Assembly: GCA_934526065.1 (NCBI GenBank)
Contig: CAKSZX010000007.1
Span: forward strand, 1-64,000
Direction of reading: 5' to 3'
DNA length: 64,000 nt
From: an uncultured Oscillospiraceae bacterium
GTDB taxonomy: Bacteria > Bacillota > Clostridia > Oscillospirales > Ruminococcaceae
Under the pieces are notes generated by a model. That model did not search any database and was not told the origin of the DNA. It saw nothing but the letters and a program-made list of their open reading frames with translations. Position numbers and translations under genes: made by a program. Below are positions 27,777-37,295 of the stretch, one piece after another. Within the stretch, counting starts at the first letter, position 1. Each line of letters opens with the position of its first letter.

Positions 27777-27926
27777 ATCTTACCTCCGAAATATTTTTCT
27801 GTCTGTATGATACACCCTTTGCCTGTTGCATACCACCAAACGGAACTGTCATTTTGTCAACCGGCAGTTGCAATTATAAATATAATAATAATTATTTTTT
27901 ATATTTATAAAATATCGTATAATATA

Positions 27927-28616
27927 CTACATATTTATAATATTAAAAATTTCGTGTAAATCTTTTATTTCATAGTCCGGAACAAGGTCGCTTTTGTTTT
28001 CTGCCCCGGTGGGGTTGTACCAACAGGTTTTTATTCCTGCGTTTATGCCGCCGGGAATATCGCTTGTAAGGCTGTCCCCCACTATGATTATTTCGTCTTT
28101 TGTTATATCCGGGAATTTTTCAAATACAGGTTTAAAGAAATTTATGTTGGGCTTTTCGTAACCTACTGCCTCGGAAAGAAAAACCCCGTCGAATAACTTG
28201 TCAAATCCGGAATTTTTCAGCTTTTTGTTTTGGGCGGTAATTGTGCCGTTGGATGCCCCTGCCTGTAAAACCTTTGTTTTTAATTTTGTGACAATTTCCT
28301 TGCTGTCATCGCAAAATACGATTGTATCCCCCAAAGCATTTTGGTAAGCCGTGTTAAATTCCCCTGCTTTTGACCAATCCAAGCCGTAAAGAGAAAAAAA
28401 TTCCCTAAATCTGTTTACCAAAATTTCGGCTTTTGTCATTTCTCCCTTTTCCAGTGCCTGCCAATATTTTCTGTTTATCCCGGAGTACACCCGGAGCATT
28501 GCATCGGTACATTCCCCGAAGCCGAATTTTATAAAAAGATTTTTTATCGCCGCTTTTTCCGCAGCTTCAAAATCCAGCAATGTGCCGTCAATATCCCATA
28601 AAATAAGTTTTATCAT
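27927..28616 (-). CDS. HAD hydrolase, YjjG-like pyrimidine nucleotidase
   Basis: 229 residues. Motif I WDIDGTLLDF, motif II SNGT, motif III around YEKPNINFF, motif IV VGDSLTSDIPGG; helical cap between. The order and the EKP..FF spacing fit YjjG-type noncanonical pyrimidine nucleotide phosphatases, which clean the nucleotide pool. Single-gene unit. Confidence 0.87.
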   Translation of the reverse strand: MIKLILWDIDGTLLDFEAAEKAAIKNLFIKFGFGECTDAMLRVYSGINRKYWQALEKGEMTKAEILVNRFREFFSLYGLDWSKAGEFNTAYQNALGDTIVFCDDSKEIVTKLKTKVLQAGASNGTITAQNKKLKNSGFDKLFDGVFLSEAVGYEKPNINFFKPVFEKFPDITKDEIIIVGDSLTSDIPGGINAGIKTCWYNPTGAENKSDLVPDYEIKDLHEIFNIINM

Positions 28617-28899
28617 TTGTTTTTCCGCCTGTGTTTAATTTACGGCCGGCTTGCTTTAATTTAAAGTTAATCCCCCGGCCCTTTGTATTTAATTTTATCA
28701 TAAAAATATATAATGTCAAAATTATTTAACCGCCAATTCATAAATAGCCGGTTTTGTTAAAAAAAGTTTAATTATTTACCCCCAAATTATACACAAAGTT
28801 TTTGTAAACTATAACCATAGCACAAGAATTAAAAAACTTTTTCTCCTCTTAATAAATACAGCTGACGGCCGGCCCTTGGGGGTCGGCTGTTTGTTTTGA
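28617..28899 (+). other. AT-rich spacer with orphan terminator-like hairpin
   Basis: No gene. At 28859-28889 CAGCTGAC/GTCGGCTG forms an 8-bp stem followed by TTTGTTTT on the plus strand. The 30 bases before it carry TTCTCCTCTT, complementary to a ribosome binding site, so a short regulatory RNA is possible; no good promoter was found. Confidence 0.3.
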
Positions 28900-28930
28900 A
28901 TTTTCTGCCTGCTGTGGCCCTTTTCCGCTA

Positions 28931-28959
28931 TTGACTTTTACCCATCTATCCTGTACAAT
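28931..28959 (+). promoter_or_regulatory. Promoter of the EamA transporter gene
   Basis: -35 TTGACT (28931-28936), 17 bases, -10 TACAAT (28954-28959). Start near 28966. Confidence 0.75.
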
Positions 28960-28965
28960 ACAGCT

Positions 28966-29074
28966 GTAATTTAACACAGACCTTGTCACCTTGATAAGGC
29001 TCGGTGATGTATCGTAGACATTCTCGCAGGTGTCGGCTTAATGCCGTAAGAGATTGTTTTGCGGTATTTTTTTT
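28966..29074 (+). promoter_or_regulatory. Candidate riboswitch/attenuator leader before EamA transporter
   Basis: The leader can form GTCACC/GGTGAT and ATGT/ACAT hairpins (three-way-junction-like), then CGGC-TTAAT-GCCG, which competes with the terminator stem TGCCGTAA/TTGCGGTA (29042-29066) followed by eight Ts. The architecture is that of a terminator-based riboswitch. The aptamer is not one I can name; TPP, purine, SAM-I, glycine, lysine and T-box consensus elements are absent. Confidence 0.55.
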
Positions 29075-29133
29075 AAGTGAAAACTCTAAAATTTTACCGA
29101 AAAAGGTGAATTTTCAAAACGGAGGTATAAACT

Positions 29134-30042
29134 ATGAGCAAAAATAAGGCTGCACTTTTGTTGTTTTTGGTTTCTATAATGTGGGGCGGCGGTTGCATCG
29201 GCATAAAACTTGCGGTAAATGCAGGCCTTGCCGGGGGACAGCTGAATATGTACCGTGGCTTTTTTTACGCACTGCTTATGCTGATTTTTTTCTCGAAACA
29301 GGTTTTTGCCATGAGCAAAAAGACATTTGTAATCGGGCTTTCCGCAGGGGTTTTCAACTTTTTGGGATTTTTGTTTCAGGCTATCGGCGCAGCTTATACA
29401 ACCCCGGCAAAGTCTTCCTTTCTGTCCACAATAAGCGTTGTAATGGTGCCTTTTATAGTTTGGGCAATGTACGGAATAAAGCCGAAAAAGCAAAATATAA
29501 TTGCTGTTTTCATCTGTGCTTACGGCATGGCTGTAATGACAAGTTTTTTCTCAAATAACCTGACCTTGGATATAGGGGACACATACACCATTATAGGTTC
29601 ATTTTTCTTCGGTATGTCGGTGATTATGCTTTCACGCCAGCCGAAAGACGCCCATTTTTCACAGAGTTCATTCCTTTTGGCTATGGGCTTGTTTGTAGGC
29701 GGCGGAATTTACGCAATGTTGTTTGAAGGCGGTTTGGGGCTTTCCACAGTTCATTGGAAAAGCGGCATTTTGCCCCTTGCATATCTTGTAATATTTTCAA
29801 ACTTTATCGCACAGTCTTTGCAGGTTGAAGCTCAAAGGCACATACCTGCTTCCACTGCCAGCCTGATTATGACCCTGGAAGGGGTTTTCGGCACAATTTT
29901 CAGTATCTCTTTCGGCTTTGAGCCGCTGACAAAGGCCACCCTTGTAGGGGGAACACTGATTTTTATAAGCCTTATTATATCGGAATATGATTTTTCCTCT
30001 TTGCCTAAAAGGGCAAAAAAGGCAGAAAAGGCAATATCATAA
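29134..30042 (+). CDS. EamA/DMT-family transporter
   Basis: 302 residues, ten hydrophobic segments in two EamA repeats (first about 7-135, second about 150-290; the second ends with LIMTLEGVFGTIFSISFGFEPLT, the typical helix-9 region). Drug/metabolite exporters of this fold move amino acids, nucleosides or drugs. GGAGG precedes ATG. Control by the terminator leader suggests a specific ligand. Confidence 0.92.
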   Translation: MSKNKAALLLFLVSIMWGGGCIGIKLAVNAGLAGGQLNMYRGFFYALLMLIFFSKQVFAMSKKTFVIGLSAGVFNFLGFLFQAIGAAYTTPAKSSFLSTISVVMVPFIVWAMYGIKPKKQNIIAVFICAYGMAVMTSFFSNNLTLDIGDTYTIIGSFFFGMSVIMLSRQPKDAHFSQSSFLLAMGLFVGGGIYAMLFEGGLGLSTVHWKSGILPLAYLVIFSNFIAQSLQVEAQRHIPASTASLIMTLEGVFGTIFSISFGFEPLTKATLVGGTLIFISLIISEYDFSSLPKRAKKAEKAIS

Positions 30043-30046
30043 TTTT

Positions 30047-30077
30047 AAAACAGCCCTTTGGGGCTGTTTTGTTTTTT
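30047..30077 (+). terminator. Intrinsic terminator
   Basis: AAAACAGCCC/GGGGCTGTTTT stem followed by GTTTTTT, directly after the EamA gene. Confidence 0.92.
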
Positions 30078-30165
30078 GAAAATTTATGTTTACTCAAAGC
30101 CGATTTAGGTGTAAAATACACTTTGGATTTTATTTTAAATATGTAATTTATTTGGAGAGGAAAAT

Positions 30166-30849
30166 ATGAAAAACAAAACACTTACCGCCGGAGATTTAGA
30201 CGCACGCATTCACTACTGTATGACATATATCGGCGGATTTATGGGTACATATACGATATTCAGCTTTGCCGGCAGTTTCGGCAATGCGGGAACAGCCAAT
30301 ATGATAAGCATTTTCACAAACTTTTTTAAGGGGAATATCTTTACAACGATGTTAAAGATATTGGGTTTGTTGATATATTCCCTTGGTATTACCCTTGCGG
30401 TATGGCTGCCTAAACATACAATAATCAACACAAAAATGTTATCTTTAAAAATAACCTGTGCCTGCGCAATTTTGCTTTGGCTTTTGCCGGACACACTGCC
30501 GCCTACCATGGGTTTGTACCCCACATTTTTTGCGATGTCTTTTCAGTGGTGTTGTTTCCACGGGGCATACGGCTACGGCAGTTCAACTATCTTTTGCACA
30601 AACAATATAAGGCAGTTTGTCACCGGCCTTGTTGAAACATATCTTAACGGCAATGACGAAAGACTTAAAATCAAATTTTTCGGTTTGACACTGCTGGCTT
30701 TTAACCTGGGTGTTACGACCATGTGCTTACTTTTTACAAGATTTGATTTCGGGGTTAAATCTTCTGTTCTTGTGCTTGTGCCGGCGATCTTCGGAGCTTA
30801 TTATATAAAAGAAAAAGAAAAAATGTCAAAAAAAGAATTGATAGATTGA
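30166..30849 (+). CDS. YoaK-like (DUF1275) membrane protein
   Basis: 227 residues with about six membrane segments. The YIGGFMGTYTIF start, N-terminal membrane repeat and FHGAYGYGSSTIFCTNNIRQF block fit the DUF1275 family of unknown function. GGAGAGG precedes ATG. Own unit between two terminators. Confidence 0.75.
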   Translation: MKNKTLTAGDLDARIHYCMTYIGGFMGTYTIFSFAGSFGNAGTANMISIFTNFFKGNIFTTMLKILGLLIYSLGITLAVWLPKHTIINTKMLSLKITCACAILLWLLPDTLPPTMGLYPTFFAMSFQWCCFHGAYGYGSSTIFCTNNIRQFVTGLVETYLNGNDERLKIKFFGLTLLAFNLGVTTMCLLFTRFDFGVKSSVLVLVPAIFGAYYIKEKEKMSKKELID

Positions 30850-30867
30850 AAATAAATTTTTGTACAG

Positions 30868-30900
30868 AAAAAGGCTTGAGAAAACAAGCCTTTTTCTTTT
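30868..30900 (+). terminator. Intrinsic terminator
   Basis: Perfect stem GAAAAAGGCTTG/CAAGCCTTTTTC then T-rich tail. Confidence 0.9.
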
Positions 30901-31051
30901 TGAAAGAATTGTGATTGTGACGGTAAAGCGATTATGCCGGTAAAGCGGACAAGTTTTACCGGTTGCCACTCTTGGGGATTTAGATTGGTAAAGACAAGCT
31001 GATTAAATCAAATTTGGGCTATAAATAAATATCTTTGAGTTTCGCATCAAT

Positions 31052-31119
31052 CTTGGCTCCACTGTGCAAGGGGAGCTGGCGGCGTTAGCCGTCTGAGGGG
31101 TTGTCTTGCGGATTGTTTA
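31052..31119 (+). repeat. Dispersed palindromic repeat, family C, copy 1
   Basis: TTGGCTCCAC..GCAAGGGGAGC, then GGCGTTAGCC, then GAGGGGTTGTCTTGCGGATTG. Other copies at 44069-44111 and, inverted, 57657-57715. Confidence 0.8.
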
Positions 31120-31161
31120 TATTGAATTACGGTTACATATAAATATATTTATAAAATAAAT

Positions 31162-31190
31162 CCGTAGGGGCGTTCATTGAACGCCTATGC
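31162..31190 (+). repeat. Short hairpin repeat, family E
   Basis: CCGTAGGGGCGTTCATTGAACGCC; a related CCGTAGGGGCGACCATCGGTCGCC stands at 58019-58042. The stem half differs between copies but stays self-complementary. Confidence 0.65.
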
Positions 31191-31269
31191 AAACCGCAGG
31201 TTTGCACATAAACAATCTGTTTACATCAAATTTTGGCTACAAATAACAGCCCAAAAATTCCGCAATTTT

Positions 31270-31322
31270 GCCTCCCTTGTGTAAAGGGAGGTGATTTTTC
31301 GTAAGAAAAATCGGAGGGATTG
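31270..31322 (+). repeat. Dispersed palindromic repeat, family D, copy 1
   Basis: CCTCCCTTGTGTAAAGGGAGG then GATTTTTCGTAAGAAAAATC then GGAGGGATTG. Inverted copy at 57548-57603. Confidence 0.75.
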
Positions 31323-31371
31323 ACCTTCGTAAGATAACCTAATTTGCAACCGAACCTGCAACCGAACATTG

Positions 31372-31439
31372 TATATAAACAAAATGTTTTTCAATCTCTC
31401 AGTCAGCTACGCTGACAGCTCTCTTTACCAAAGAGAGCC
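31372..31439 (-). repeat. Dispersed palindromic repeat, family A, copy 2
   Basis: Inverse of the copy at 141-208, including TTTTGTTTATAT and the GGCTCTCTTTGG hairpin. Confidence 0.8.
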
Positions 31440-31472
31440 TTGCAATTCGTTCGGTTTAAAATGCTGATTGTT

Positions 31473-31540
31473 TTACAGCGGAAAGTTGAACAACCCTCCC
31501 GTCAGCTACGCTGACACCCTCCCTTGCACAGGGAGGGCAA
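31473..31540 (+). repeat. Dispersed palindromic repeat, family B, copy 1
   Basis: TTTTACAGCGGAAAGTTGA, ACCCTCCCGTCAGC..GCTGACACCC and CCTTGCACAGGGAGGGCAA. Other copies 43478-43561, 44123-44215 and (inverted) 57301-57351. The whole of 30900-31680 carries such repeats and no gene. Confidence 0.8.
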
Positions 31541-31681
31541 ATTTAGGGTTGCTTTGCGGATTTTTTACATCTTATCATCTTATCAAAGAGAGACTTGTTA
31601 TAGATTTTACTTCGAGTTTTGGGTTATTTTGCTGATTGCTTACATCTTATTTACGAAAGCCTATTTTACATTCTTTACATA

Positions 31682-31710
31682 AAAACAGGAGGCATTAAGC
31701 CTCCTGTTTT
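31682..31710 (-). terminator. Intrinsic terminator of the pst-pho operon
   Basis: AACAGGAGGC/GCCTCCTGTT stem with T runs on both sides; lies just after the phoR stop. Confidence 0.85.
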
Positions 31711-31754
31711 AATTTTATATCGATTTTAATTTTACATCGAAATATTAAATTTTA

Positions 31755-33413
31755 TCAAACACATTCGGAAAGGTTTTTCGGCAAAACAACGCTTATTTCG
31801 GTGCCTCTGCCCTCTTGGCTTTCCAAAGTCACGGTGCCCCCGTGGTAAGCTACGGCTCGTTTTACAATGCTAAGACCCAATCCCGTGCCGTCAATTTTGC
31901 CGGAATGGCTCTTGTCACCTCTGTAAAATCTCTCGAATACCCTTTGTTTGTCCTCCGGGGGGATACCTATACCGTTATCCTCTACCGTAAGGCGAACGCT
32001 GTCTTTCTCGTCTATCACATAAATTTGTACAACGCCGCCCTCACGGTTGTATTTAATGGCATTTTCCAGCAGGTTATACACAATTTCGTATATTAAAGAC
32101 CTTACGCCGTTTATCTCTCCCCGGTCGCCGGAACAGCTTACGGTTACATTTTTCTCCCCTGCCATAGGTTTAAGGGTTGAAACGGCATCGGCACAAATAT
32201 CTTTTATCAAAACATTTTCTTTGGGCATCTGCTGTCCGCCGTCTAATTTTGACAATTTGATTATATCGTTTATCAAATCCAACAAACGCAAAGCCTCATC
32301 GTGTATGCTCCGAATAAATCTCGATTGATCCTCCGGCTTTACAAGACCTTTTTCCATAAGTTCCGCCGAGCCGATTATTCCCTGTAAGGGCGTTTTAAGT
32401 TCATGAGAAACATTTGCGGTAAATTCCTGCCTTATTTTTTCGGCATTTACCCTTTCGGTTACATCAAAGGCCAAAAGAACTATACCGCCCTCTTGAATTT
32501 TGCTCAGCTGAAATTGATAGATTCTGCCGTCGATTTCGCACCTTGTCTCGGCGTGTCCCTTTTCCTTGGTTTCCCGCAAAATATTATACATATCGTTTTT
32601 GCGGTAAACCGTCAAAAAATTCTCGTCTTTGCAATCTGCCCGAATACCGAAAAGTTCCGCCGCCGCCCTGTTTATACTTAAAATCTTGTTTTCGTTGTTT
32701 AATAAAACAAGGGCTTCACCCATATTGTCGGCAATATTGGCAAATTCTCGTCTTTGCTTTTTAAGGTTCTCTGTTTGAATTTTAATTTCTTCCTGCTGTG
32801 AGTAAATTCTGTGCAGCAAAGGAGAGAGTTCCTCGTAGGTTTCCCCGGACATAGGCTCGTCAAGGTTTATGTTGTTCATAGGTTTTACAACCCTGTCCGC
32901 CACGGATTTTGAGGATATAAAAGACAATACCCCTGCAAAAATAAGTATAATGGTAATCGGCTGTACCATGCGCAAAACTAAGTTGCCTACGGTGGCTCGG
33001 CTTACGGACACACGGAGAACACTGCCGTCACTAAGTCTTTGGGCACGGTAGATTGTTTTTCTCATCAATGTGTCGGAATATCGCACGCTTGTGCCTGTGC
33101 CGGTTTTCATCGCCTGCCGAATTTCCTCACGGTCTTTGTGGTTTCCCATTTTGCTCCGGTCTGCCCGGCTGTCGTATATAACCTTGCCGGCGGAATCAAC
33201 CCAGGTAAAGCGGTCATTTGCCTTTTTAATTGCCGCAAGGTATTCGGTGCCGGTTGACTCTACCCCTGCCACGGCTATATTTAATTCTTCCGCAAGTTGA
33301 TTTTCCCGCAATTTGCCGAAGTATTGATACAACACCCCTGTTACCAAAAGCAGAGCCGCCGCCAACACCCGCACTGTTGCGGCAAGTGTGGATTTAAATA
33401 TCTTTTTAGTCAT
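31755..33413 (-). CDS. phoR: PhoR-type sensor histidine kinase
   Basis: 552 residues. Membrane segments about 10-30 and 148-168 enclose an extracytoplasmic sensor; a short HAMP-like stretch and a PAS domain (about 205-320) follow; HisKA has FTANVSHELKTPL, the ATPase has NLLENAIKYN, DNGIGIP and GTGLGLSIV. Overlaps phoB by 8 bases. In this operon it senses phosphate status through the Pst/PhoU complex. Confidence 0.93.
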   Translation of the reverse strand: MTKKIFKSTLAATVRVLAAALLLVTGVLYQYFGKLRENQLAEELNIAVAGVESTGTEYLAAIKKANDRFTWVDSAGKVIYDSRADRSKMGNHKDREEIRQAMKTGTGTSVRYSDTLMRKTIYRAQRLSDGSVLRVSVSRATVGNLVLRMVQPITIILIFAGVLSFISSKSVADRVVKPMNNINLDEPMSGETYEELSPLLHRIYSQQEEIKIQTENLKKQRREFANIADNMGEALVLLNNENKILSINRAAAELFGIRADCKDENFLTVYRKNDMYNILRETKEKGHAETRCEIDGRIYQFQLSKIQEGGIVLLAFDVTERVNAEKIRQEFTANVSHELKTPLQGIIGSAELMEKGLVKPEDQSRFIRSIHDEALRLLDLINDIIKLSKLDGGQQMPKENVLIKDICADAVSTLKPMAGEKNVTVSCSGDRGEINGVRSLIYEIVYNLLENAIKYNREGGVVQIYVIDEKDSVRLTVEDNGIGIPPEDKQRVFERFYRGDKSHSGKIDGTGLGLSIVKRAVAYHGGTVTLESQEGRGTEISVVLPKNLSECV

Positions 33414-34086
33414 CTTCTGCCTCCCAACGGTAGCCTACATTGCGCACCGTTTCGATACATTTTCCGTATTCTTTTAATTTCTGTCTCAGTGTTTTTATGT
33501 GCATATCAAGGGTGCGGCTGTCCCCTATATAGCCGGACCCCCAAACGGCGAAAAACAGTTTTTCCCTGGTGTGTGCCGTTTCCGGATTTTTTAAAAACAC
33601 CTTTAAAAGCTCAAATTCTTTGTATGTAAGGGGGATTTTTTCCCCTTTTATCTCCGCTGTGCGGCGGGTAAGATCAAGGGTTAAGTCGCCGGATTTCAAA
33701 ACCTCTGCCGCAGATTTTTCCCCGCCCCGGCGGCGTAGAACAGCCTTAATTCTCGACACCATTTCCAGCATACCGAAAGGCTTTACAAGGTAATCGTCCG
33801 CACCTAAGTCCAAATCCCTTATCTTGTTGTATTCCCGGCCTTTGGCACTTGCCATAATAACCGGTATGTCCTTTGTTCCGGGCAGAGATTTCAACTTTTT
33901 TAAAAATTCTTCGCCGTCCATGCCGGGCAACATAATATCAAGAAGGATAAGTTCCGGCCTTTCCCTTTCCAGTGCTTTATAGGCGGTTGCGGCGTCCTCA
34001 AATCCTTTGGCGGCAATTCCCACGGAGTTTAAAGTGTAAATTTCCAAATCTCGAATGGCCTTTTCGTCCTCTATGCACCAAATCAT
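33406..34086 (-). CDS. phoB: PhoB/PhoP-type response regulator
   Basis: 226 residues from ATG 34086, whose A is the last base of the phoU stop (TAATG). Receiver domain with phospho-Asp in LILLDIMLPGMDG and Lys in LVKPFG; OmpR-type winged helix ending TLRQKLKEYGKCIETVRNVGYRW. It is expected to bind the Pho box before pstS. Confidence 0.95.
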   Translation of the reverse strand: MIWCIEDEKAIRDLEIYTLNSVGIAAKGFEDAATAYKALERERPELILLDIMLPGMDGEEFLKKLKSLPGTKDIPVIMASAKGREYNKIRDLDLGADDYLVKPFGMLEMVSRIKAVLRRRGGEKSAAEVLKSGDLTLDLTRRTAEIKGEKIPLTYKEFELLKVFLKNPETAHTREKLFFAVWGSGYIGDSRTLDMHIKTLRQKLKEYGKCIETVRNVGYRWEAEDD

Positions 34087-34733
34087 TACTCGGTCTCCCG
34101 GCGAGTGCCTGTTACGGAGTAAATCACCCACCGGGCGATATTTACCGCATGGTCGCCTATCCTTTCAAAATATTTGGAAATCATCAAAAGGTCAAGTAAA
34201 AATTCGCCCCGATTTGGCGTTTCCTTTATCATATTGATGATAATATTTTTCATCTTGTCAAAGTAGCCGTCAACCACATCGTCGTAGTCGATTACGCTTT
34301 TTGCAAGCTCCGTGTCCTTGTGTACAAAGGCGTCCACGCTTTGAGTAACCATTTTAATTGTGGCTCTGGCCATATCTTCTATAATGGCAACGCCGCTTAC
34401 GGACTGTCCCTTTAAAAAGATTATTATCTCCGCAATATCCCGGGTTTGAACGCCTATTCTCTCCATATCGGTTATCATTTTAAGGGCGGCGGAAATCTGC
34501 CTTAAATCCTTGGCAACCGGCTGTTGGTGCAAAAGCAATTTCATACACCGATTTTCTATTTCACGCTCCATACCGTCTATGGTTTCGCTTTCGCTGCGCA
34601 CCTTTTCCGCAAGGGTCAAATCACCGTCGCTTAAAGCCTTTGCAACAAGGGCTATGCTCTCTTCGCACATTGCCCCCATTGCGGTTAATTTTTCGTTCAG
34701 CAGGTCAAGCTGCCGGTCAAATCTGTTTCTCAT
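34086..34733 (-). CDS. phoU: PhoU phosphate signalling protein
   Basis: 215 residues from ATG 34733 with AAGGAGG upstream; the longer frame overlaps pstB. Two PhoU three-helix repeats, with the metal-binding-like blocks ERIGVQTRDIAEI and FERIGDHAVNIARW. Couples PstB activity to PhoR. Confidence 0.95.
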   Translation of the reverse strand: MRNRFDRQLDLLNEKLTAMGAMCEESIALVAKALSDGDLTLAEKVRSESETIDGMEREIENRCMKLLLHQQPVAKDLRQISAALKMITDMERIGVQTRDIAEIIIFLKGQSVSGVAIIEDMARATIKMVTQSVDAFVHKDTELAKSVIDYDDVVDGYFDKMKNIIINMIKETPNRGEFLLDLLMISKYFERIGDHAVNIARWVIYSVTGTRRETE

Positions 34734-34743
34734 AATTGCCTCC

Positions 34744-35499
34744 TTAACCAAATCTGCCTGTGATGTAATCTTCCGTTCTCTTGTCCTTAGGCTGTGAGAA
34801 TATACCGTCTGTCCGGCCGAATTCCACAAGTTCCCCAAGGAGGAAAAACGCCGTGTAATCGGACACACGCACCGCCTGTTGCATATTGTGGGTTACCATA
34901 ACGATTGTATATTTGTTTTTAAGCTCCGTTACAAGCTCCTCGATTTTTGAAGTTGAAATCGGGTCAAGGGCCGATGTAGGTTCGTCCATTAAAAGGACTT
35001 TCGGCTCTACCGCCAAAGCTCTGGCAATGCAAAGACGCTGTTGCTGTCCCCCGGACATACCCAGGGCGTTCTTTTTAAGGCGGTCTTTTACCTCGTCCCA
35101 AATTGCGGCGCCTCTCAAAGCATTTTCAACTATTTCGTCAAGCTGTACTTTGTTTTTTATGCCGTGGGTTCTTGGGCCGTAGGCGATGTTGTCGTAAATG
35201 CTCATTGGGAAAGGGTTAGGTTTTTGGAAAACCATACCCACTTCTTTTCTCAGCATATTTACATCTACGGATTTTGAAAATATGTCCTGATCCCGATACT
35301 TCACTTCCCCGGTGATACGCACCCCGGGAACAAGGTCGTTCATTCTGTTTAAAGTTTTTAAAAATGTGGACTTGCCGCAGCCGGAGGGGCCTATTAAAGC
35401 GGTGATGTTATTTTCCGGTATGTTTATGTTTATACTTTTAAGTGCCCGGTGTTCCGAATACCAAAGGCACAAATCCTTTACGGTAATAATATTTGTCAT
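34744..35499 (-). CDS. pstB: Phosphate ABC transporter ATP-binding protein
   Basis: 251 residues from ATG 35499. Walker [28 protein letters not shown] (PstB Q-loop), [34 protein letters not shown]. The start region holds a tandem GAGAGCATTAT duplication that also makes an out-of-frame ATG. It overlaps nothing but starts 7 bases after pstA. Confidence 0.97.
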   Translation of the reverse strand: MTNIITVKDLCLWYSEHRALKSININIPENNITALIGPSGCGKSTFLKTLNRMNDLVPGVRITGEVKYRDQDIFSKSVDVNMLRKEVGMVFQKPNPFPMSIYDNIAYGPRTHGIKNKVQLDEIVENALRGAAIWDEVKDRLKKNALGMSGGQQQRLCIARALAVEPKVLLMDEPTSALDPISTSKIEELVTELKNKYTIVMVTHNMQQAVRVSDYTAFFLLGELVEFGRTDGIFSQPKDKRTEDYITGRFG

Positions 35500-35506
35500 A
35501 ATGCTC

Positions 35507-36364
35507 TCATAATGCTCTCCTTTTATCAAAGTATTTTTGCACCGCCGAGGCGCCGAAGTTTATAACAAGGGCAAGTATCATCAAAATTGCGGCTATGCCG
35601 AAAGCCACCCGGAATTCACCGTCGTCCTTTGCGTAAACATACAGTGCCACCGTAAGTGTTGCCCCGGGGGATTTTAAACCACTGCGGATACCGTTTACCG
35701 CATGGGCAAAACCTGCGGTGTAAAGCAGTGCGGCGGATTCGCCTAAAATTCTGCCTACCGACAGAATAGCCCCGGTGATTATACCGTCTATACAGCCGGG
35801 CAAAACAACCGTGCGTATAACACGCCACTTGCCTGCACCAAGGCCGAAAGCCCCCTCACGATAAGACCGGGGAACGGTTTTTAAGCTCTCCTGTGTGGAG
35901 CGCATAATCGTAGGCAGGTTCATTATTACAAGGGTCAAACTGCCTGCCCAAAGACAGGTGCCCATGTTATTTGAAAATATAAGCATGCCCACAAGGCCGT
36001 AGATGATTGACGGTATGCCGGAAAGGGTTTCCGCCGCATATTCTATAACCGCAACCAGCTTTTTATTTTCGGCGTATTCCGTAAGATAAACCGCACCGCA
36101 AACACCCAAAGGAATTACTATTAAAAGGGTTGCAAACACTATGTACAGTGTGTTTAAAATATCAGGTAAAATGCCTATGTGCCGGGTTAAATAACTGGGT
36201 GCTGTGGAGACAAAATCCCATGATATATTGGGCAAGCCCTTACTTAAAACATAGAAAACCAAAAATATTACCAATCCTGCGGTAAGCCCCACCGCCAAGC
36301 CCATAAGAACTCTCATTAGGATTTCGTAATTTTTTCTTTTTCCCGAAATTTTTTCCTTAATCAT
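35507..36364 (-). CDS. pstA: Phosphate ABC transporter permease PstA
   Basis: 285 residues, six membrane segments, EAA-like loop [21 protein letters not shown]. Starts 3 bases after pstC. Confidence 0.96.
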   Translation of the reverse strand: MIKEKISGKRKNYEILMRVLMGLAVGLTAGLVIFLVFYVLSKGLPNISWDFVSTAPSYLTRHIGILPDILNTLYIVFATLLIVIPLGVCGAVYLTEYAENKKLVAVIEYAAETLSGIPSIIYGLVGMLIFSNNMGTCLWAGSLTLVIMNLPTIMRSTQESLKTVPRSYREGAFGLGAGKWRVIRTVVLPGCIDGIITGAILSVGRILGESAALLYTAGFAHAVNGIRSGLKSPGATLTVALYVYAKDDGEFRVAFGIAAILMILALVINFGASAVQKYFDKRRAL

Positions 36365-36367
36365 AAT

Positions 36368-37231
36368 TTAATTCTTACCTCTTTTAAGAAAAAGATTTAA
36401 AACCGCATTTATAATCATAATAAATACAAACAATACCAATGCTATGGAGAAAAGCGCCTGTCTTTGCAAACCGCCGGCGTAGGACATTTCGCTTGATACG
36501 GCAGTTGTCAAAAATCTTACGCTTTGGAAAAGGGACGGCATATTAGCTGCGTTGCCTGCAACCATCATAACAGCCATGGCCTCCCCTATGGCACGGCCTA
36601 CCCCCAGAACAACCGCCGCCGCAATACCGCTTTTTGCCGCCGGAACAGAAACTCTGAAATATGTTTCTATTGGGGTGGCACCCAATGCAAGGGAGGCGTC
36701 CTCATATTCTTTCGGCACGGCGTCAAGGGCGGTTATTGACATTTTTATAATGGAGGGCAGTATCATAACCGACAAAACCAGGATTGAAGCCAAAAGGCTT
36801 GCGCCGTCCGGCACATGGAATATTTTTCTTATCCCCGGCACAAGTACCATCATACCCACAAGGCCGTAAACCACCGAGGGAATACCTGCCAAAAGGCCTA
36901 CGGCGGATTCCATTACCTCTTTAAATTTCGGGTTTGCAATTTTGGAAAGATAGACGGATGTTAAAAATCCCACCGGCACACCTATCAAAATTGCCCCTGC
37001 CGTTCCGTAAAAACTGGTAAGTATAAAGGGCATTATGCCGTACAAAGGCTCTTTTGCGGTAGAAGCCCACACTTTGCCGAAAATAAAGTTTACTAAACCT
37101 ATTTTTCCTATTGCCGGTATGCCGGATATTACCAAATACAAGGTAATAAGGGCAACGCAGGCAACGGTTATCAAACCTGTTATAAGAAAAATCCCATGAA
37201 TGACCTTTTCGATTATTTGATTTGTTTTCAT
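36368..37231 (-). CDS. pstC: Phosphate ABC transporter permease PstC
   Basis: 287 residues, six membrane segments, EAA loop AVPKEYEDASLALGATPIE and GVGRAIGEAMAVMMVAGN. Lies 64 bases after pstS. Confidence 0.96.
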   Translation of the reverse strand: MKTNQIIEKVIHGIFLITGLITVACVALITLYLVISGIPAIGKIGLVNFIFGKVWASTAKEPLYGIMPFILTSFYGTAGAILIGVPVGFLTSVYLSKIANPKFKEVMESAVGLLAGIPSVVYGLVGMMVLVPGIRKIFHVPDGASLLASILVLSVMILPSIIKMSITALDAVPKEYEDASLALGATPIETYFRVSVPAAKSGIAAAVVLGVGRAIGEAMAVMMVAGNAANMPSLFQSVRFLTTAVSSEMSYAGGLQRQALFSIALVLFVFIMIINAVLNLFLKRGKN

Positions 37232-37295
37232 TAAATCACCTCATTCAAAAAGCGGCGAGCATATTACGCACCGCCGCTCTGTCTTTGAATTTTTA

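Noticed and set aside
35488..35530. Alternative pstB start created by the GAGAGCATTAT duplication
   Set aside because: The extra ATG is out of frame and stops after four codons; the duplication is a curiosity only.
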